Part shown: piece after piece, positions 11,868-23,577 of the stretch
How the letters are laid out: the number at the start of each line of letters is the position of its first letter
How positions within the stretch are numbered: position 1 is the stretch's first letter
Source of the DNA: Macrobrachium rosenbergii
Lineage: Eukaryota; Arthropoda; Malacostraca; Decapoda; Palaemonidae
NCBI RefSeq assembly: GCF_040412425.1
Contig: NC_089766.1
Location: forward strand, 17,858,901 to 17,922,900
Reading direction: 5' to 3'
DNA: 64,000 nt
The notes under the pieces: generated by a model
The model's input: only the letters and a program-made list of their open reading frames with translations
Databases searched by the model: none
Told to the model about the DNA's origin: nothing
Made by a program: the position numbers and the translations under genes

Positions 11868-12263
11868 AAATGCACCGAAGTGTCTTCAGCGCAATCGAGT
11901 TTTCTGTACAGGCGCTAAAAAGCGTATAATTAAGACCAACGAAAATAGATCTATCTTTCGGTGGCCTCGGTATAATGCTCTATGTGCCGCGGCCCGTGAA
12001 AGTTTAACCACTGCCCAGTGGTGGCCTATCGTATATCGTTGCCAGAAGCACGATTATGGCTAACTTTAACCTTTAATCAAATGAAAACAACTGAGGCTAG
12101 AGAGCTGCAATTTGGTATGTTTGATGATTGGATGGTGGATGATCAAGATACCAATTTGCAGCCCTCTAGCCTCAGTAGTTTTTAAGATCTGAGGGCGGAC
12201 GAAAAAAAGTGCGGACGGACAGACAAAGCCATCTCAACAGTTTTATTTTGCGAAAAACTACAA
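11868..12263 (+). repeat. Multi-hairpin dispersed element, copy A
   Basis: One of three copies (also 51743-52136 and 55601-56026) that start AAATGC.CCGAA and end near CTTTTACAGAAAACT or its equivalent. Along its length it carries: a small hairpin CCGAAGT.TCTTC.G; a stem around ATAGATCTAT (left arm CCAACGAAA, right TTTCGGTGG); an ATCGT...ACGAT hairpin; a large hairpin with roughly 40-bp arms (left ACTGAGGCTAGAGAGCTGC, right GCAGCCCTCTAGCCTCAGT); and a final short hairpin. No convincing ORF. Class unknown: it could be a MITE-like element or a structured-RNA-derived retroposon. Confidence 0.75.
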
Positions 12264-12547
12264 CTGAATATGGTTCAGCAGTTTCAGTGACAAAAACACA
12301 TTTTGCAAATGGATAACGGAGACCTAGAGTCATCTAGAATATTAAAGGAATATCCATCCGAACTGATCAAACAAAAGAACTGAAAAAATCCATTCGCGTG
12401 CGAATGTGAAACGAGGAACGATGCCTCTCCAGTGCAAACATTCCGAGACTAAATAGCGCATCGTGGTCGTTCTCCATACTAGCGCCAAAACGGCTCAGTG
12501 AGCTATGGTATGAAATACCTGTTTATTGTTGTACTAACATCGCAAGT

Positions 12548-12574
12548 TTCTCTCTCTCTCTCTCTCTCTCTCTA
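12548..12574. repeat. (CT)n microsatellite
   Basis: Short CT run, about 26 bp. Confidence 0.9.
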
Positions 12575-12678
12575 TCATAAAGGTCGGTCATCAAATGCTC
12601 TTTTTCACCACCTGCACTGTTTGTATAAGGGTGAATTTTTACGTTCAGTTTTAAAATATGTAAATATTTTCTCCTTCT

Positions 12679-12681
<3 letters not shown>

Positions 12682-12738
<57 letters not shown>
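12682..12738. repeat. (AT)n microsatellite, left flank of the LTR element
   Basis: TA run ending exactly at the 5' LTR. The matching (AT)n run right of the 3' LTR begins at 20565, so the element split or targeted a TA array. Confidence 0.95.
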
Positions 12739-12742
<4 letters not shown>

Positions 12743-13866
12743 ATGATTAGCAAGAATTCGCTAGCAAACTGCCTCCCCCTCCTTTGTTGTTGTTGGTTGT
12801 TCTGTTGTGTTTCATTTACTGCCAGCCGCCGATCGATAGACCATCTGTCTATCGACTTAAAAACAAGGGTTTAAAAGATTAAAGGCGCTCCCATTTTTGA
12901 TAAAGATCTTTCCTTCGAGGCAAAAGTAATCTGGCTTGGGTGTTTCTCCCACAGGCCAAAACCTTCTGTGGCAGCAGGTGCAATGAGTCAAAACATCTGT
13001 GTTGGACGCACCCCTGCCCCATAGGAGGGGATAAAAAGCAGAAACCCACGAGTTCTCGACACACACGCGGGCTGGAAGATATGGAATGAAGACGTCCCCA
13101 ACACCTGGCCCCATCGATGCCCTTGCATCCTAACCATGTGGCCCTTTCCAAAGTATACTTTTCCTCGTGCCCTTCGACCGTATTCCTCGAGCCCACACGC
13201 CATTGCTTGGAGTTTCGAGGAGTCCCCATCGCCTTGCCCCTTTACGGAAGCCCTTGCATCTCACCACGTGGAAGAAACTCGCCCTCGGAAATCGCAAGTC
13301 ATCCACGGACTGCCTTCTACGCGCCCTCGGAAAATCTGCTAAGGTAAAGTGCCCTGGAAGAGCCCCATTTCAGTCACGCTTTGTCTCGTAATATTTTCAA
13401 AAGAGAAAGCCAGAAATCTCCTTGTCTAATGTCCGTGCGCCTCTTGCATCGGCAGTATTAATTCTTTATTACTCCTTTGGCACCCTCAGTGCAGCTTCAA
13501 ATTCATTATTCTTTTGTCTATTTTCATTACTGGCGTATAATGTGCATATCTCTCATTTCAGAGGGATCCGATTTCGTGGAAGCTTCTCGGACTGTGTCTG
13601 GAATTTCAGTTTCATTCAATCTACTTGAGTTCCTCTTTTCCGTATTTAATGTCATTTATGTAAATATACTACTTTAAATGTGCCCACGTGTTTTACGTAA
13701 TATTTCCTCAGTAACCAGAGCCCTATGCTCATATGAAATTCTCCTTTGTTTTCCTCTTTTTACGTTTTCCCGTACCCACGAAGTCAGAATCACAAGGCTA
13801 AATTACCTTAAATTGTTGCTACCTGTCTCAGAGCATATTTCAAACTAAAACCACGGAAAACGTAAA
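12739..13866 (+). repeat. 5' LTR (1128 bp)
   Basis: Directly repeated at 19426-20564 with only scattered substitutions and 1-4 bp indels. It begins TATTATGATTAGCAAG and ends near CACGGAAAACGTAAA. The expected TG...CA termini are not seen; both copies share TATTATG, so the source copy already had TA where TG is usual. It contains a GATCGATAGAC...GTCTATCGAC inverted repeat near 12830-12855 and CACGTG E-box cores near 13265 and 13688. Short ORFs inside it are not genes. Confidence 0.9.
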
Positions 13867-13868
13867 AA

Positions 13869-13882
13869 TGGCGACCTGGCCA
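13869..13882 (+). other. Primer-binding site, tRNA-Arg-like
   Basis: TGGCGACCTGGCCA lies two bases after the shared LTR end. The first eight bases equal those of the tRNA-Arg primer sites used by Drosophila mdg1/412-type Gypsy elements; the remainder diverges. Confidence 0.6.
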
Positions 13883-14189
13883 TAGATCTCGTTTTGCAGT
13901 TGCAGTTCCCCTAGCATTGCTTTATTGCATTTGCAACTTGCCAGATCAGCTATTAGCAAAGCTAAGCTGGGCACGAGACAATTACGAACCTTTTGTGTAA
14001 AACCAGCACACAGATCCAGAAAATTCCACGTAAGTAATGTGTTTATCTTAGCAAAACCTTTTACAATCGTGACTGTTCCTAGGAATTAGAAATAGGGACG
14101 CATGTATTCACTGAGAGAAAAGAACCGCCGTATTAGATTCGTTAATGCATGCCTTTCAGGATAGGTAGTTAGGAAATAACCAGTGCTAA

Positions 14190-14280
14190 CCATCCTTTGC
14201 TTCGAGGAATAGTGCGAAATTCCTCTGTGTTAAAATCCTTGCCATATTCTTGCTTCGAGGAATAGTGCGAAAGAAATTCC
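14190..14280 (+). repeat. Short tandem duplication in the leader
   Basis: Two copies of a ~55-60-bp unit with core TTCGAGGAATAGTGCGAAA followed by ATTCCTCTGTG; one copy has an extra GAA. Confidence 0.75.
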
Positions 14281-14718
14281 TCTGTGATAAATTTTACTTC
14301 ACATTTCGAATTAGCGAACTGTTATTTAGGCGCGAATAAATCTTACGTGGGACACGACGAAGTCAGCTTGCATTGCTGAAATTCTCTCAGTGTAGTTAGA
14401 ATTGAGTTAGGTGTTAGAAAGCGAAATTTAAACTCCGCTTATAGGAAAAATTACTAGGCCGTTGTACTGTTATCCTCTCAGACGACTGGGAAATTCCCGA
14501 ATCCCAGACGGTATATAAATATACGGGTTCATTCACCCAGAATCTAAAAATACCTCCGGTGTTGGCCAAACGACCTGCACCCCACCACCGCCCATGCCCG
14601 TGTGTGTAGCATTTTTTTTTTCCCCATTCATTTCCCAGCATACATTTTTCTTTAAAGTGGTTTCCCGTTAGTAATTTCTAAGTCCTAAGGACGAATCGTA
14701 ATTCCAAGTCCTAAGTGA

Positions 14719-15225
14719 CTCCTAAAATTCTAGGTCGACGTGGCGAGAATTCCTCCAAATTCCAGTCCTCAGAGACTCCTAAAATTTACGTCCACGTGGC
14801 GAGAATTTCTCCAAATTCCAGTCCTCAGAGACTCCTAAAATTCTACGTCGACGTGGCGAGAATTTCTCCAAATTCCAGTCCTCAGAGACTCCTAAAATTC
14901 TACGTCGCACGTGGCGAGAATTTCTCCAAATTCCAGTCCTCAGAGACTCCTAAAATTCCTACGTCGCACGCACGTGGCGAGAATTTCTCCAAATTCCAGT
15001 CCTCAGAGACTCCTAAAATTCTACGTCGCACGTGGCGAGAATTTCTCCAAATTCCAGTCCTCAGAGACTCCTAAAATTCCGTCGCACGTGGCGAGAATTT
15101 CTCCAAACCCAGTCCTCAGAGACTCCTAAAATTCTACGTCGCACGTGGCGAGAATTTCTCCAAATTCCAGTCCTCAGAGACTCATACAAACATTCTACGT
15201 CGCACGTGGCGAGAATTTCTCATTC
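14719..15225 (+). repeat. 58-bp leader minisatellite, nine units, most with an E-box
   Basis: The core GTGGCGAGAAT recurs at about 14740, 14796, 14853, 14911, 14974, 15032, 15088, 15145 and 15206 (spacing 56-63 bp). Each unit also holds TCCAGTCCTCAGAGACTCC. Seven of nine units contain the palindrome CACGTG; units 1 and 3 have GACGTG. The array sits between the primer-binding site and the gag start, the position where Drosophila gypsy carries its repeated Su(Hw) insulator sites. A regulatory role here is inference only. The array is read through by chance ORFs that are not proteins. Confidence 0.85.
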
Positions 15226-15603
15226 CCGGGAACCCAAAATTAAGTCCTTTTGAGACATTATATAGTGTAGTTCACACACATCTAAGCCCTTACGGGACTG
15301 ATCATTCTAGTTCGTTAGAACAACTCCTTAACTTCACGCTACAGCCGCCAAGTCCGAGCGTGACAAAATCCAACTACGTCTTCCGAGACACATATTAAAA
15401 ATTCGTTCGCCAAGAACAACCACGTCTTTCCAAGACATATCAAATTTTAACAAAAAGTCTCCTCAGACTTACTAATGACCTGTCTTATTCAGACAGATCC
15501 ATTCTCCTGCAGTCTGAACCATTGAGTGTTTCAGATTCCTGCAATTGAGTCTTTTCAGACAACCTGAGTCTTTTCAGACATATCATATACCCATTATTTC
15601 AAG

Positions 15604-16652
15604 ATGGCTAATACCAGAGCCCAACAAAACGAGGATTTCAAATTCTACATGTCTGCTGGGAAGGACATGGGACTATCGGGGCAAGATCTGAGAGCATGGG
15701 TTCAAGAGCGAGTGGACGATGCCAAGGCGGAGAGAGCAAGAGAACGTGAAGAGAGAGAGAGAGAACGTGAGGAGAGAGAGAGAGGGCAAGAATTGCCCAA
15801 GAGCAGGAGAAGGAAAAAGAACGTGCAGAGAGGGAGAGAGAACGTGAAGAGAGGGGAGAGGGAAGAATCGCTCAAGAACAACGGGAGGAAAAAGAACGTG
15901 CAGAGAGGGAGAGAGAACGTGGAGAGAGAGAGAGAGAGAACGAATTGCCCAAGAACAACGAGAAGAGAGAGGATCAAGAACAATAAAGAGGAGAGAAATG
16001 GAGAGAGAGAGAGAGACAGAATTGCCCAAGAGCAGGAGAGAGAGAGAGAACGCACCCATGAGCTCCAGGTGCTAGAACGACAGAACGCCACCCCCGCCCC
16101 TGCCGCGGGAATGAGTGCCCTCAGCCAAGCTCACTCGTTCATGCCAAAATGGACAGAGTCAAGTCCGAACCCTGAAGTATGGCTTGAAAGGGCCGAACGA
16201 GTCCTGGAGTGCTGCGATCTCTCCCCGCGGAACTCTCCCTTGTTCTCACTAAATTCCTGGGCGGAAAGGCCCTCGTTGCCTACCACGCCCTTCCCGCAGA
16301 CGATCGGGGAAACTGGGAAGCCGTACGCCAAGCAGTTACGAAGGCGTACGAGATTACCCCCGAGCAGTGGAGGAGACGTTGGAGAGAGCAGCCCAGAGAA
16401 GCAGGCCAGACTTGGTCCGATTGGGCGTACCATTCGGAGCGGGCGTTGACAAAATGGCTCGATTCCGAAGGAGCCACTAACACCGCCGAGGTACTCGAGC
16501 GGTTTAAATTCGAGCATTTCCTGCGCTACGCCCCTCCTGCCCTCGCCACTCATATAGTGGAAAAAGCCCCAGCAACACTCACCGAGTGTTGCCGAATAGC
16601 AGATATGTGGGAAACTCACCACCTCAAGAAGGATCCATGGGGCGGAAAATAA
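15604..16652 (+). pseudogene. gag: gag, frameshifted (matrix/coiled region and capsid)
   Basis: Gag packages element RNA into virus-like particles. The start MANTRAQQNEDF at 15604 is followed by a short helical region (GLSGQDLRAWVQERVDDA), then about 330 bp of GA-rich sequence encoding Arg/Glu-rich repeats in which a unit reading RIAQEQ...ERAERERE can be followed only by switching frame several times. The capsid-like part starts at FMPKWTESSPNPEVWLERAERVL; the frame moves by one near 16205 and continues to 16652 with GGKALVAYHALPADDRGNWE, KAYEITPEQWRRRW and a KFEHFLRY segment. This order (WxxxFE-like helix, GKA.xAYxALP, KxAYExxPExxRxxF) is typical of Gypsy-type capsids in invertebrates. The stop at 16650-16652 precedes the knuckles, which are in the next frame. 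Indels sit mainly in GA repeats or homopolymers, so replication slippage or sequencing error are both possible. Confidence 0.75.
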
Positions 16653-17412
16653 ATCCCCGTCCCTCCTCGGAGGTTCAAATTCCCACAAAAATGGGAACTC
16701 GGGCAAGCCCCTAACTTGCCATTATTGCAAGAAAACGGGCATTCCTCCGAACAGTGCCGAACAAGAAACCGGCTCCTCTCTCTCCCGGAAAACCGACAAA
16801 TAACTCGCCTGCGCCCTCCACAGGGCAGCGCGGAAAGATTTCAGCCAGACATTTTGCACGGCGTGCAAGGTTTATGGCCATTCTCCCGCATGGGCGAAAT
16901 GCCCACGCAATAATAAATCAACTACTCCCACCATCGCCTTGGCCGTCACAGATCCCCAGTCATTAGGCCCTCCCGCCGAAGGGCCTGTATACGTGGCCCC
17001 TCCACGAGGTAGCCAGCCCACGCGGCGAGTCACTGCTTTCGAGGACTGGGCGCGCAAATCTCCCTCATCCGAAGGGACAGAGTTCCCCTACGGAGCTATC
17101 GTCAATAGACGAAAACTCGTCACGATCGAGGGAATAAATCAATTTAAAATGATACTCCCTACGGTCCAATTGAGAGTCACAAGACCTCACCAATCCAAAA
17201 TCTGCAATCTTGCAGTAGCAAGCCATCTCCCGGAGGCTATGACGTCATCCTGGGACAGGACTTTCAGTCCCCACCGAAATCACGACAATCTAGGGGTCCA
17301 CATTCCCCGAATCATTCCGCCGGGCGCGAGTAATCCTCCCCGCTTCTCCCTCAGTCAAGACTGGCGCCCCTGGGTACCAGGAGGACATGCAGTCCCCACC
17401 AGTGCCACCTGA
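16653..17412 (+). pseudogene. Nucleocapsid CCHC knuckles and aspartic-protease remnant
   Basis: A first zinc knuckle CHYCKKTGHSSEQC (CX2CX4HX4C) is encoded at 16717-16758. A second, in the same frame at 16855-16902, is CTACKVYGHSPAWAKC, with six residues rather than four between His and the last Cys. The frame continues through IALAVTDPQSLGPPAEGP and RRKLVTIEGINQFKMILP to HLPEA, then shifts by one base at about 17235 to give YDVILGQDF, the conserved C-terminal motif of Gypsy proteases. I cannot find the catalytic DTG/DSG that should precede it, so the protease is probably inactive or truncated. This links gag to a former pro gene, but no reverse transcriptase follows. Confidence 0.65.
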
Positions 17413-18020
17413 GTACGATGTACAGTGGCCCTCGATCGGTTCCCGATCCACTTCCAGTGTCCGGCCCTGCCTCAGTGCCAGTGCCAGGGCCCCAATCAGA
17501 TCTCCTTCAGGAGATGCCAAATTCCTGCCGGTGCCACTTGCATGCCCCGAGCAGGGCCAAGCTTCGTCCGTCCTGACCGACGAGCCCAAGAAACCTCTGA
17601 TAGCGCCTGACTCTGCCCTAGTGCCAGCGCCAGAGCGCTACGCCGATCCCCATTCACGGGATCCAACTCAGGACCCCCTCTCTTCCCCCGGCCTGGCACC
17701 GCTACCAGCGTCGGTCAGAGAGACGGTTCCTCCCGACCACCGCGGAAGCTCACCTGCAGGTGCGGCCTCGCAACCCGTGCCTGAGCTGGTCAACGTTACC
17801 TGCGAGCCGCTCACGCCCCCCCGTCGCCGACGCAATTGCAAGTCAGGATTCTGCCATATCTCACTTGGCCGATGAACTACAAGAGCCGCGACGGATCATG
17901 GTAGAACCCGCACGGAACACTCCTGCGTCAGCTGTCGCATCAGCAGGCCCAGGTGGTACTCCGTGCCGCCCTCCGGTCGCGGGCCCTCCGCTTCCCGGCC
18001 GAGGACGACTGTCCCATTAA
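17387..18020 (+). other. Pro/Ala/Ser-rich ORF region downstream of the protease remnant
   Basis: A 162-codon frame (17387-17875) and an overlapping 86-codon frame (17760-18020) encode Pro/Ser/Ala/Arg-rich low-complexity protein (LIAPDSALVPAPERY, TPPRRRRNCKSG; then SQDSAISHLADELQEP). No domain recognised. The region is locally GC-rich compared with its surroundings, which makes long chance ORFs more likely. It occupies the place where reverse transcriptase would begin in a complete element. It may be the tail of a Gag-Pro polyprotein or captured sequence; function unknown. Confidence 0.35.
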
Positions 18021-19416
18021 GAAAGACTCGAGGCGAAATTACCACGGGCGTGGGAATTTCCAGGTAATTTACAAAGAGCTCTAGAGCTCCCCATGGCACC
18101 TGTGCCACCATTTCATTTTTCGAAGGTCTTGGCACCCCTAATCCAGAAGAGGATGTCAGACCCTCCTCTATCTTCTTCCGTTCCTCAGAACTGCTATCTC
18201 TTACCATCCTCTATTAATCTTCCCTTAAATTATCCCCACAAGAGGCAATTAAATACGGGATACCATTCCCCACACAATGTATAAATCATTAAGAATAACA
18301 GAGTGAGAAGTGGCACGCCCTTGCGCCCATACCTTGGCACCGGGCGTGCGTGTCAGCCCCTCCTGAAGGAGTCGCGCCCTTCTCGGGTGCACTTTCCTCG
18401 CCCTGGGACTGAAGTGATAGTCCGGGCCGTAATTTATAGGCGAAGGACGATAAATTCCGCCTAACACAATAAAACCCTAACTCTTTTCCCTTAGTTCTTC
18501 TGCCAATATCATTTACTTTCTTTAGTCATTTAGTTATCTTTATTTTAATGAATCGCGAGTCATAAAATCTTGCCCTTGTGATTTAAATGCCCTTTGTAAG
18601 ATCTGAGGGACGTGTCCCGCCTTTCATATGCGGTCAAGTTTTTCATTCGATAACGTCTTGGTAATTTTCCTTTTGTTATTATTATCCCTTTTCCCCTTCC
18701 ATTCCTTCCAAGATTGCTGTTTGTCCTACCCCACATCTTTTGTCTGCTCGCCCCGTCATAACATTGAGTAGGCAGTAGGACGATATAAAATTAGCGTAGT
18801 TTAAGGTTAGCGAATTAAAACCTCGCGAATACTCTCGCCCGCATACGGACTGTCAAAATTCCGGTGTGTGGGTCATCCCTGGGGCTCGCGTTGAACGATA
18901 GCTGAGCAAATACGTTAAAACGAAGATAAATTATCAATGCGAATATGTATAGTCATTACAGTATCGCGTAAAAGGGGATGTCATTTACAAAAATAAACGC
19001 TGTTTTTCATTTACACAGCCTCTTCAAGGCAGATTGTACTAACCGCATGCATTTTATCTAAAATTAAGTAACCGTGTATTTTAATTCTTGAACAATAACC
19101 TTTCTTTTCATTTGTTGGCCATAGCCTCATATACGTGGTCCTATAATCTTAATTAATTCACAATTGTTCGAGTCACTTTATAAAGTTACCAGTGGGTAAC
19201 CAAATCTAAAGTAGTTATTCTTTTGCAAGTGTTTAAATCACTTTGCGTTCTGTTAACGAAAATTGTCCCAATGTGTTATTAAAAGTAATGTCACAGCTTC
19301 ATAAAACCCTTAGGAGTAAAGTTCATTGCAAGGCAGAATGTAGAGTAACGTAAAGCATTTGCCGCTCATTCTGAATATCGATGTACACACCGAAGGAGGT
19401 ATGTACATCATCTTGT
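18021..19416 (+). other. Non-coding 3' internal region of the LTR element
   Basis: No ORF with recognisable motifs on either strand. Reverse transcriptase, RNase H, integrase and envelope signals are all absent. Confidence 0.6.
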
Positions 19417-19425
19417 ATGGGGAGG
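19417..19425 (+). other. Polypurine tract
   Basis: ATGGGGAGG immediately precedes the 3' LTR start TATTATGATT, the expected site of plus-strand DNA priming. It also fixes the 3' LTR start, supporting TATTATG as the LTR terminus. Confidence 0.7.
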
Positions 19426-20840
<1,415 letters not shown>

Positions 20841-21049
20841 GAGTGCGTTGATATTCTCAATTTCTCTGTCATCACAACTTTTTTTTTACATAAGATTCGT
20901 CAAATCGGCTTGAATGGAAGCGCTTTGTGCTAAGATCACTTGAAATCCGACCCACAAAATAACGTCCCTCAGACATTTCAGGTAAGATATTGGTCCACAG
21001 CCAGGAAAATAATTTCTGGTATCAAACAGCTGTTTTCGATGTAGAGAGA

Positions 21050-21054
21050 GAGAT

Positions 21055-21105
<51 letters not shown>

Positions 21106-21470
21106 AAATGAGCCAACAAACTTAGAAACAACCCATTTCATCTCAGCAACCAAAAACAACTAAAGGGCATGAGCTTTTCCGAGTAAAATTATTTCCTCCA
21201 TAAATTCCCGATGACAATAGATTGATAACATAAGTTTTACCGTTTAACACGAAAGCGATTCTCTGAAGCAGGAGAGTTATGGCTGCGATGTTCAGCGACG
21301 AAGACAATCTCATCTAACTTTCGCATCCTTGAATTATGCGCAAAGGAAACCTGTACTTACAGGGAATCTAGTTTCCACGGAGGAGTCATGAGATTAATGG
21401 TCGAAAAGTGTTTAAATACAGCTGCAAAAGTTGGACATTGCAAGTTTCATCTGGTAACACATAGGCCAGG
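21050..21470 (+). repeat. GA-headed dispersed repeat, copy 2
   Basis: (GA)n at 21056-21103, then sequence collinear with 5852-6240. It includes CAGCGACGAAGACAATCTC, TCTAACTTTCGCATCC and CTGCAAAAGTTGGACATTGC. Confidence 0.6.
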
Positions 21471-21866
21471 CAAGAGAGGACATTGGTTACTGAGGATGAA
21501 AACCATGAGAAAATTAGGAAATACCTCCTTAAACAAAGGGAAGTGAAAAGGAAGATTAATCCAACATATCTGGTTAATTTCTGTGACTACTCTGTCAAAG
21601 AATTTCTTGCATTCCGTGCAGACACATTGTCTAAAGATTTGAATCATTAATAAAAAAATATTCATCGTCATCATTTCATTTATGCATCTTTCAGAGGTCC
21701 AGGGTTTCAACATTTTCCGTCAAACCCCGATACACCATGATTAATGAGCTGGTTATTCGTGGATCTGAACTTAATTAGTTTTTATAGCGATTTCCAGGTA
21801 CAAAGGGCCCTTAACGGGTGATGGGATTTTGTGGAGAATCTAGTTGATAAATCCGGGATGAAGACT
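21471..21866. other. Unassigned DNA
   Basis: No gene or repeat recognised. Confidence 0.5.
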
Positions 21867-22108
21867 GGGATTTTATTCCTGGTTCAAAACGCAAACATTC
21901 TAACCGAAGGGAGATTCAGTGTATATTTGATAGTTGTGCTTTTTTTCATACTGCATTAGCTGACAGGTGTAATGGTTGATCCTGCCTTGCTTTCTGTACG
22001 TGAAGTCATTGTATAGGGTCAAGACTGAGATGGTTTGGGCATCTGGCGATGGGGAGAGATCATGGAAATGTAAGTGCTGGAGAGACGAAGGAGAGGAGCC
22101 TGAGAGAA

Positions 22109-22155
<47 letters not shown>

Positions 22156-22500
22156 CAGTTGAGAGACATGAGAGACATGGGAATAGACGGATGCAAGACA
22201 TAAGATAGAAACACCTAATAAAAAGACTTATAAAAACAGTGATCCCAGTGCCATCTTCTCTTAGGGCTCCCTCTCCTTCGTCTCTCCAGCACTTACATTT
22301 CCATGATCTCTCCCCATCGCCAGATGCCCAAACCAAATCAGTCTTGACCCCAATACAATGACTTCACGTAAAGAAAGCAAGGCAGGATCGAACCACCTAA
22401 ACCTGTCAGCTAATACAGTATGGAAAAAGCACAACTATCAAATATACACTGAATCTCCCTTCGGTTAGAATATTTGTGTTTTAAATCAGGAATAAAATCG
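21867..22500. repeat. Long near-perfect palindrome built from LINE-derived sequence
   Basis: The left arm (21867-22113) and right arm (22251-22500) are reverse complements over about 245 bp with few mismatches. Landmarks are ACCGAAGGGAGATTCAGTGT against ACACTGAATCTCCCTTCGGT and GGCGATGGGGAGAGATCATG against CATGATCTCTCCCCATCGCC. The spacer holds (GA)n at 22111-22153. In one frame the left arm reads SRLRWFGHLAMGRDHGNV, the RLRWFGH signature found near the C-terminus of many non-LTR reverse transcriptases. This is an inverted duplication of a LINE fragment rather than a gene. Confidence 0.8.
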
Positions 22501-22517
22501 AAAAATCTTCCTCCCAG

Positions 22518-22518
<1 letters not shown>

Positions 22519-22592
<74 letters not shown>
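22519..22592. repeat. (AT)n microsatellite
   Basis: TA run of about 74 bp. Confidence 0.95.
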
Positions 22593-22595
<3 letters not shown>

Positions 22596-23250
22596 ATATT
22601 ATCCTAATGCTGGAAAAAGACCTACGATCCTTCTCCTGCTTCTTCACAATCCCTCCTCTGAGACATAGGATGCATTCCAGCTGCCACCCTGTATCTCTTT
22701 AGCCCGTCGACTCTTATTGGCTCCAACGTCAAACCCGGTTTCCAGGAAGTAACAGAACGACCGGCAAAAGGGCGCCAGTATTATTGCCGAATTACAGGAA
22801 GCAGGAGCTGAGTCCTACGCCTTCCTTTCAGTGTTAGTTTGATCAATATTATCTTGGAGAGAGGAAGGAGACAGTGAGGAAGGAGACATTAAGGAGGAGT
22901 ACCTCCTTCGCCTTAGTGAGGAAGTAATAACAAAGTAACAGCGTGTTTATTCAGTCATTTTTCCGCTATAATTCAAGAGACGAATCAAAATCACTTTGAC
23001 TTTTTAATTATTAAGAAATGGAATAGAAGCATTTTCCATTGTGCATACGAAGCTTTATGCTCAATCAGATTTTTCTTTACGATTTATTTCCGTGTAAAAT
23101 TTGCTTGAATAAATGCTTTTGGCAATAAACCTAAAATCTGTAGCAAAAAATGCAAGATCTTTCACTGAAGATCATCCTCAATTTTTCACCCTAAATCATC
23201 CACGTATCTCTGAGGTCACCCACCGAAGGCAACAACCCCATTTACAACCC
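22593..23250. other. Unassigned DNA
   Basis: No gene or repeat recognised. Confidence 0.5.
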
Positions 23251-23520
23251 TTCGTTGGCTGAGTCGGTTGAGCTTCAGACTGCCACTGATGGGCCGGAGT
23301 TCAATTCCCCCGGCCGGCTGATGAAGAGTTAGAGGAGTTTATTTCTGGTGATAGAAATTCATTTTCAAAATGTGGTTCGGATTCCATAATAAGCTGTAGG
23401 TCCTGCTGCCAAGTAACCAATTGGTTCTTAGCCACGTAAAATAAGTCTAATCCTTCCGGCCAGCCAAAGGAGAGCTGTTAATCGGCTCCAGTGGTCTGGT
23501 AAAAACTAAGGATACTTAAC
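23251..23520 (+). mobile_element. tRNA-derived SINE, copy 1
   Basis: The 5' head carries an A-box-like TGGCTGAGTCGG (23256-23267) and a B-box-like GGAGTTCAATTCC (23296-23308), 28 bp apart, as in tRNA-type RNA polymerase III promoters. The body contains TATTTCTGGTGATAGAAATT and TGGTTCTTAGCCACGTAAAA, and the 3' end contains GGAGAGCTGTTAATCGGCTC and GTGGTCTGGT. A second full copy lies at 50769-51042 and 3' fragments at 55066-55129 (minus) and near 63298. Such elements are copied by LINE machinery. No coding capacity. Confidence 0.85.
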
Positions 23521-23577
23521 TTTTGCATCACCACTGAATTATGCCAACATTCTTTTACTAAATCTTCTCCCCGTAAA

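Noticed and set aside
11868..12263. Hammerhead-type ribozyme inside the hairpin element
   Set aside because: TTGATGATTGG in the big loop is near CTGATGA, but I could not find the GAAA core and cleavage-site stem in the right arrangement.
12857..13391. Several overlapping ORFs on both strands inside the 5' LTR, repeated at 19543-20092
   Set aside because: LTR sequence; frames differ between the two LTR copies because of indels.
14715..15253. Plus-strand ORFs repeating ARISPNSSPQRLLKF; also a CRISPR-like look of regular repeats
   Set aside because: Tandem 58-bp minisatellite without unique spacers; the frame switches between units.
15673..16091. Ser/Leu-rich minus-strand ORFs opposite gag
   Set aside because: Antisense of the GA-rich Arg/Glu coding tract.
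16131..16706. 191-codon minus-strand ORF
   Set aside because: Antisense shadow of the GC-rich gag region, no domain.
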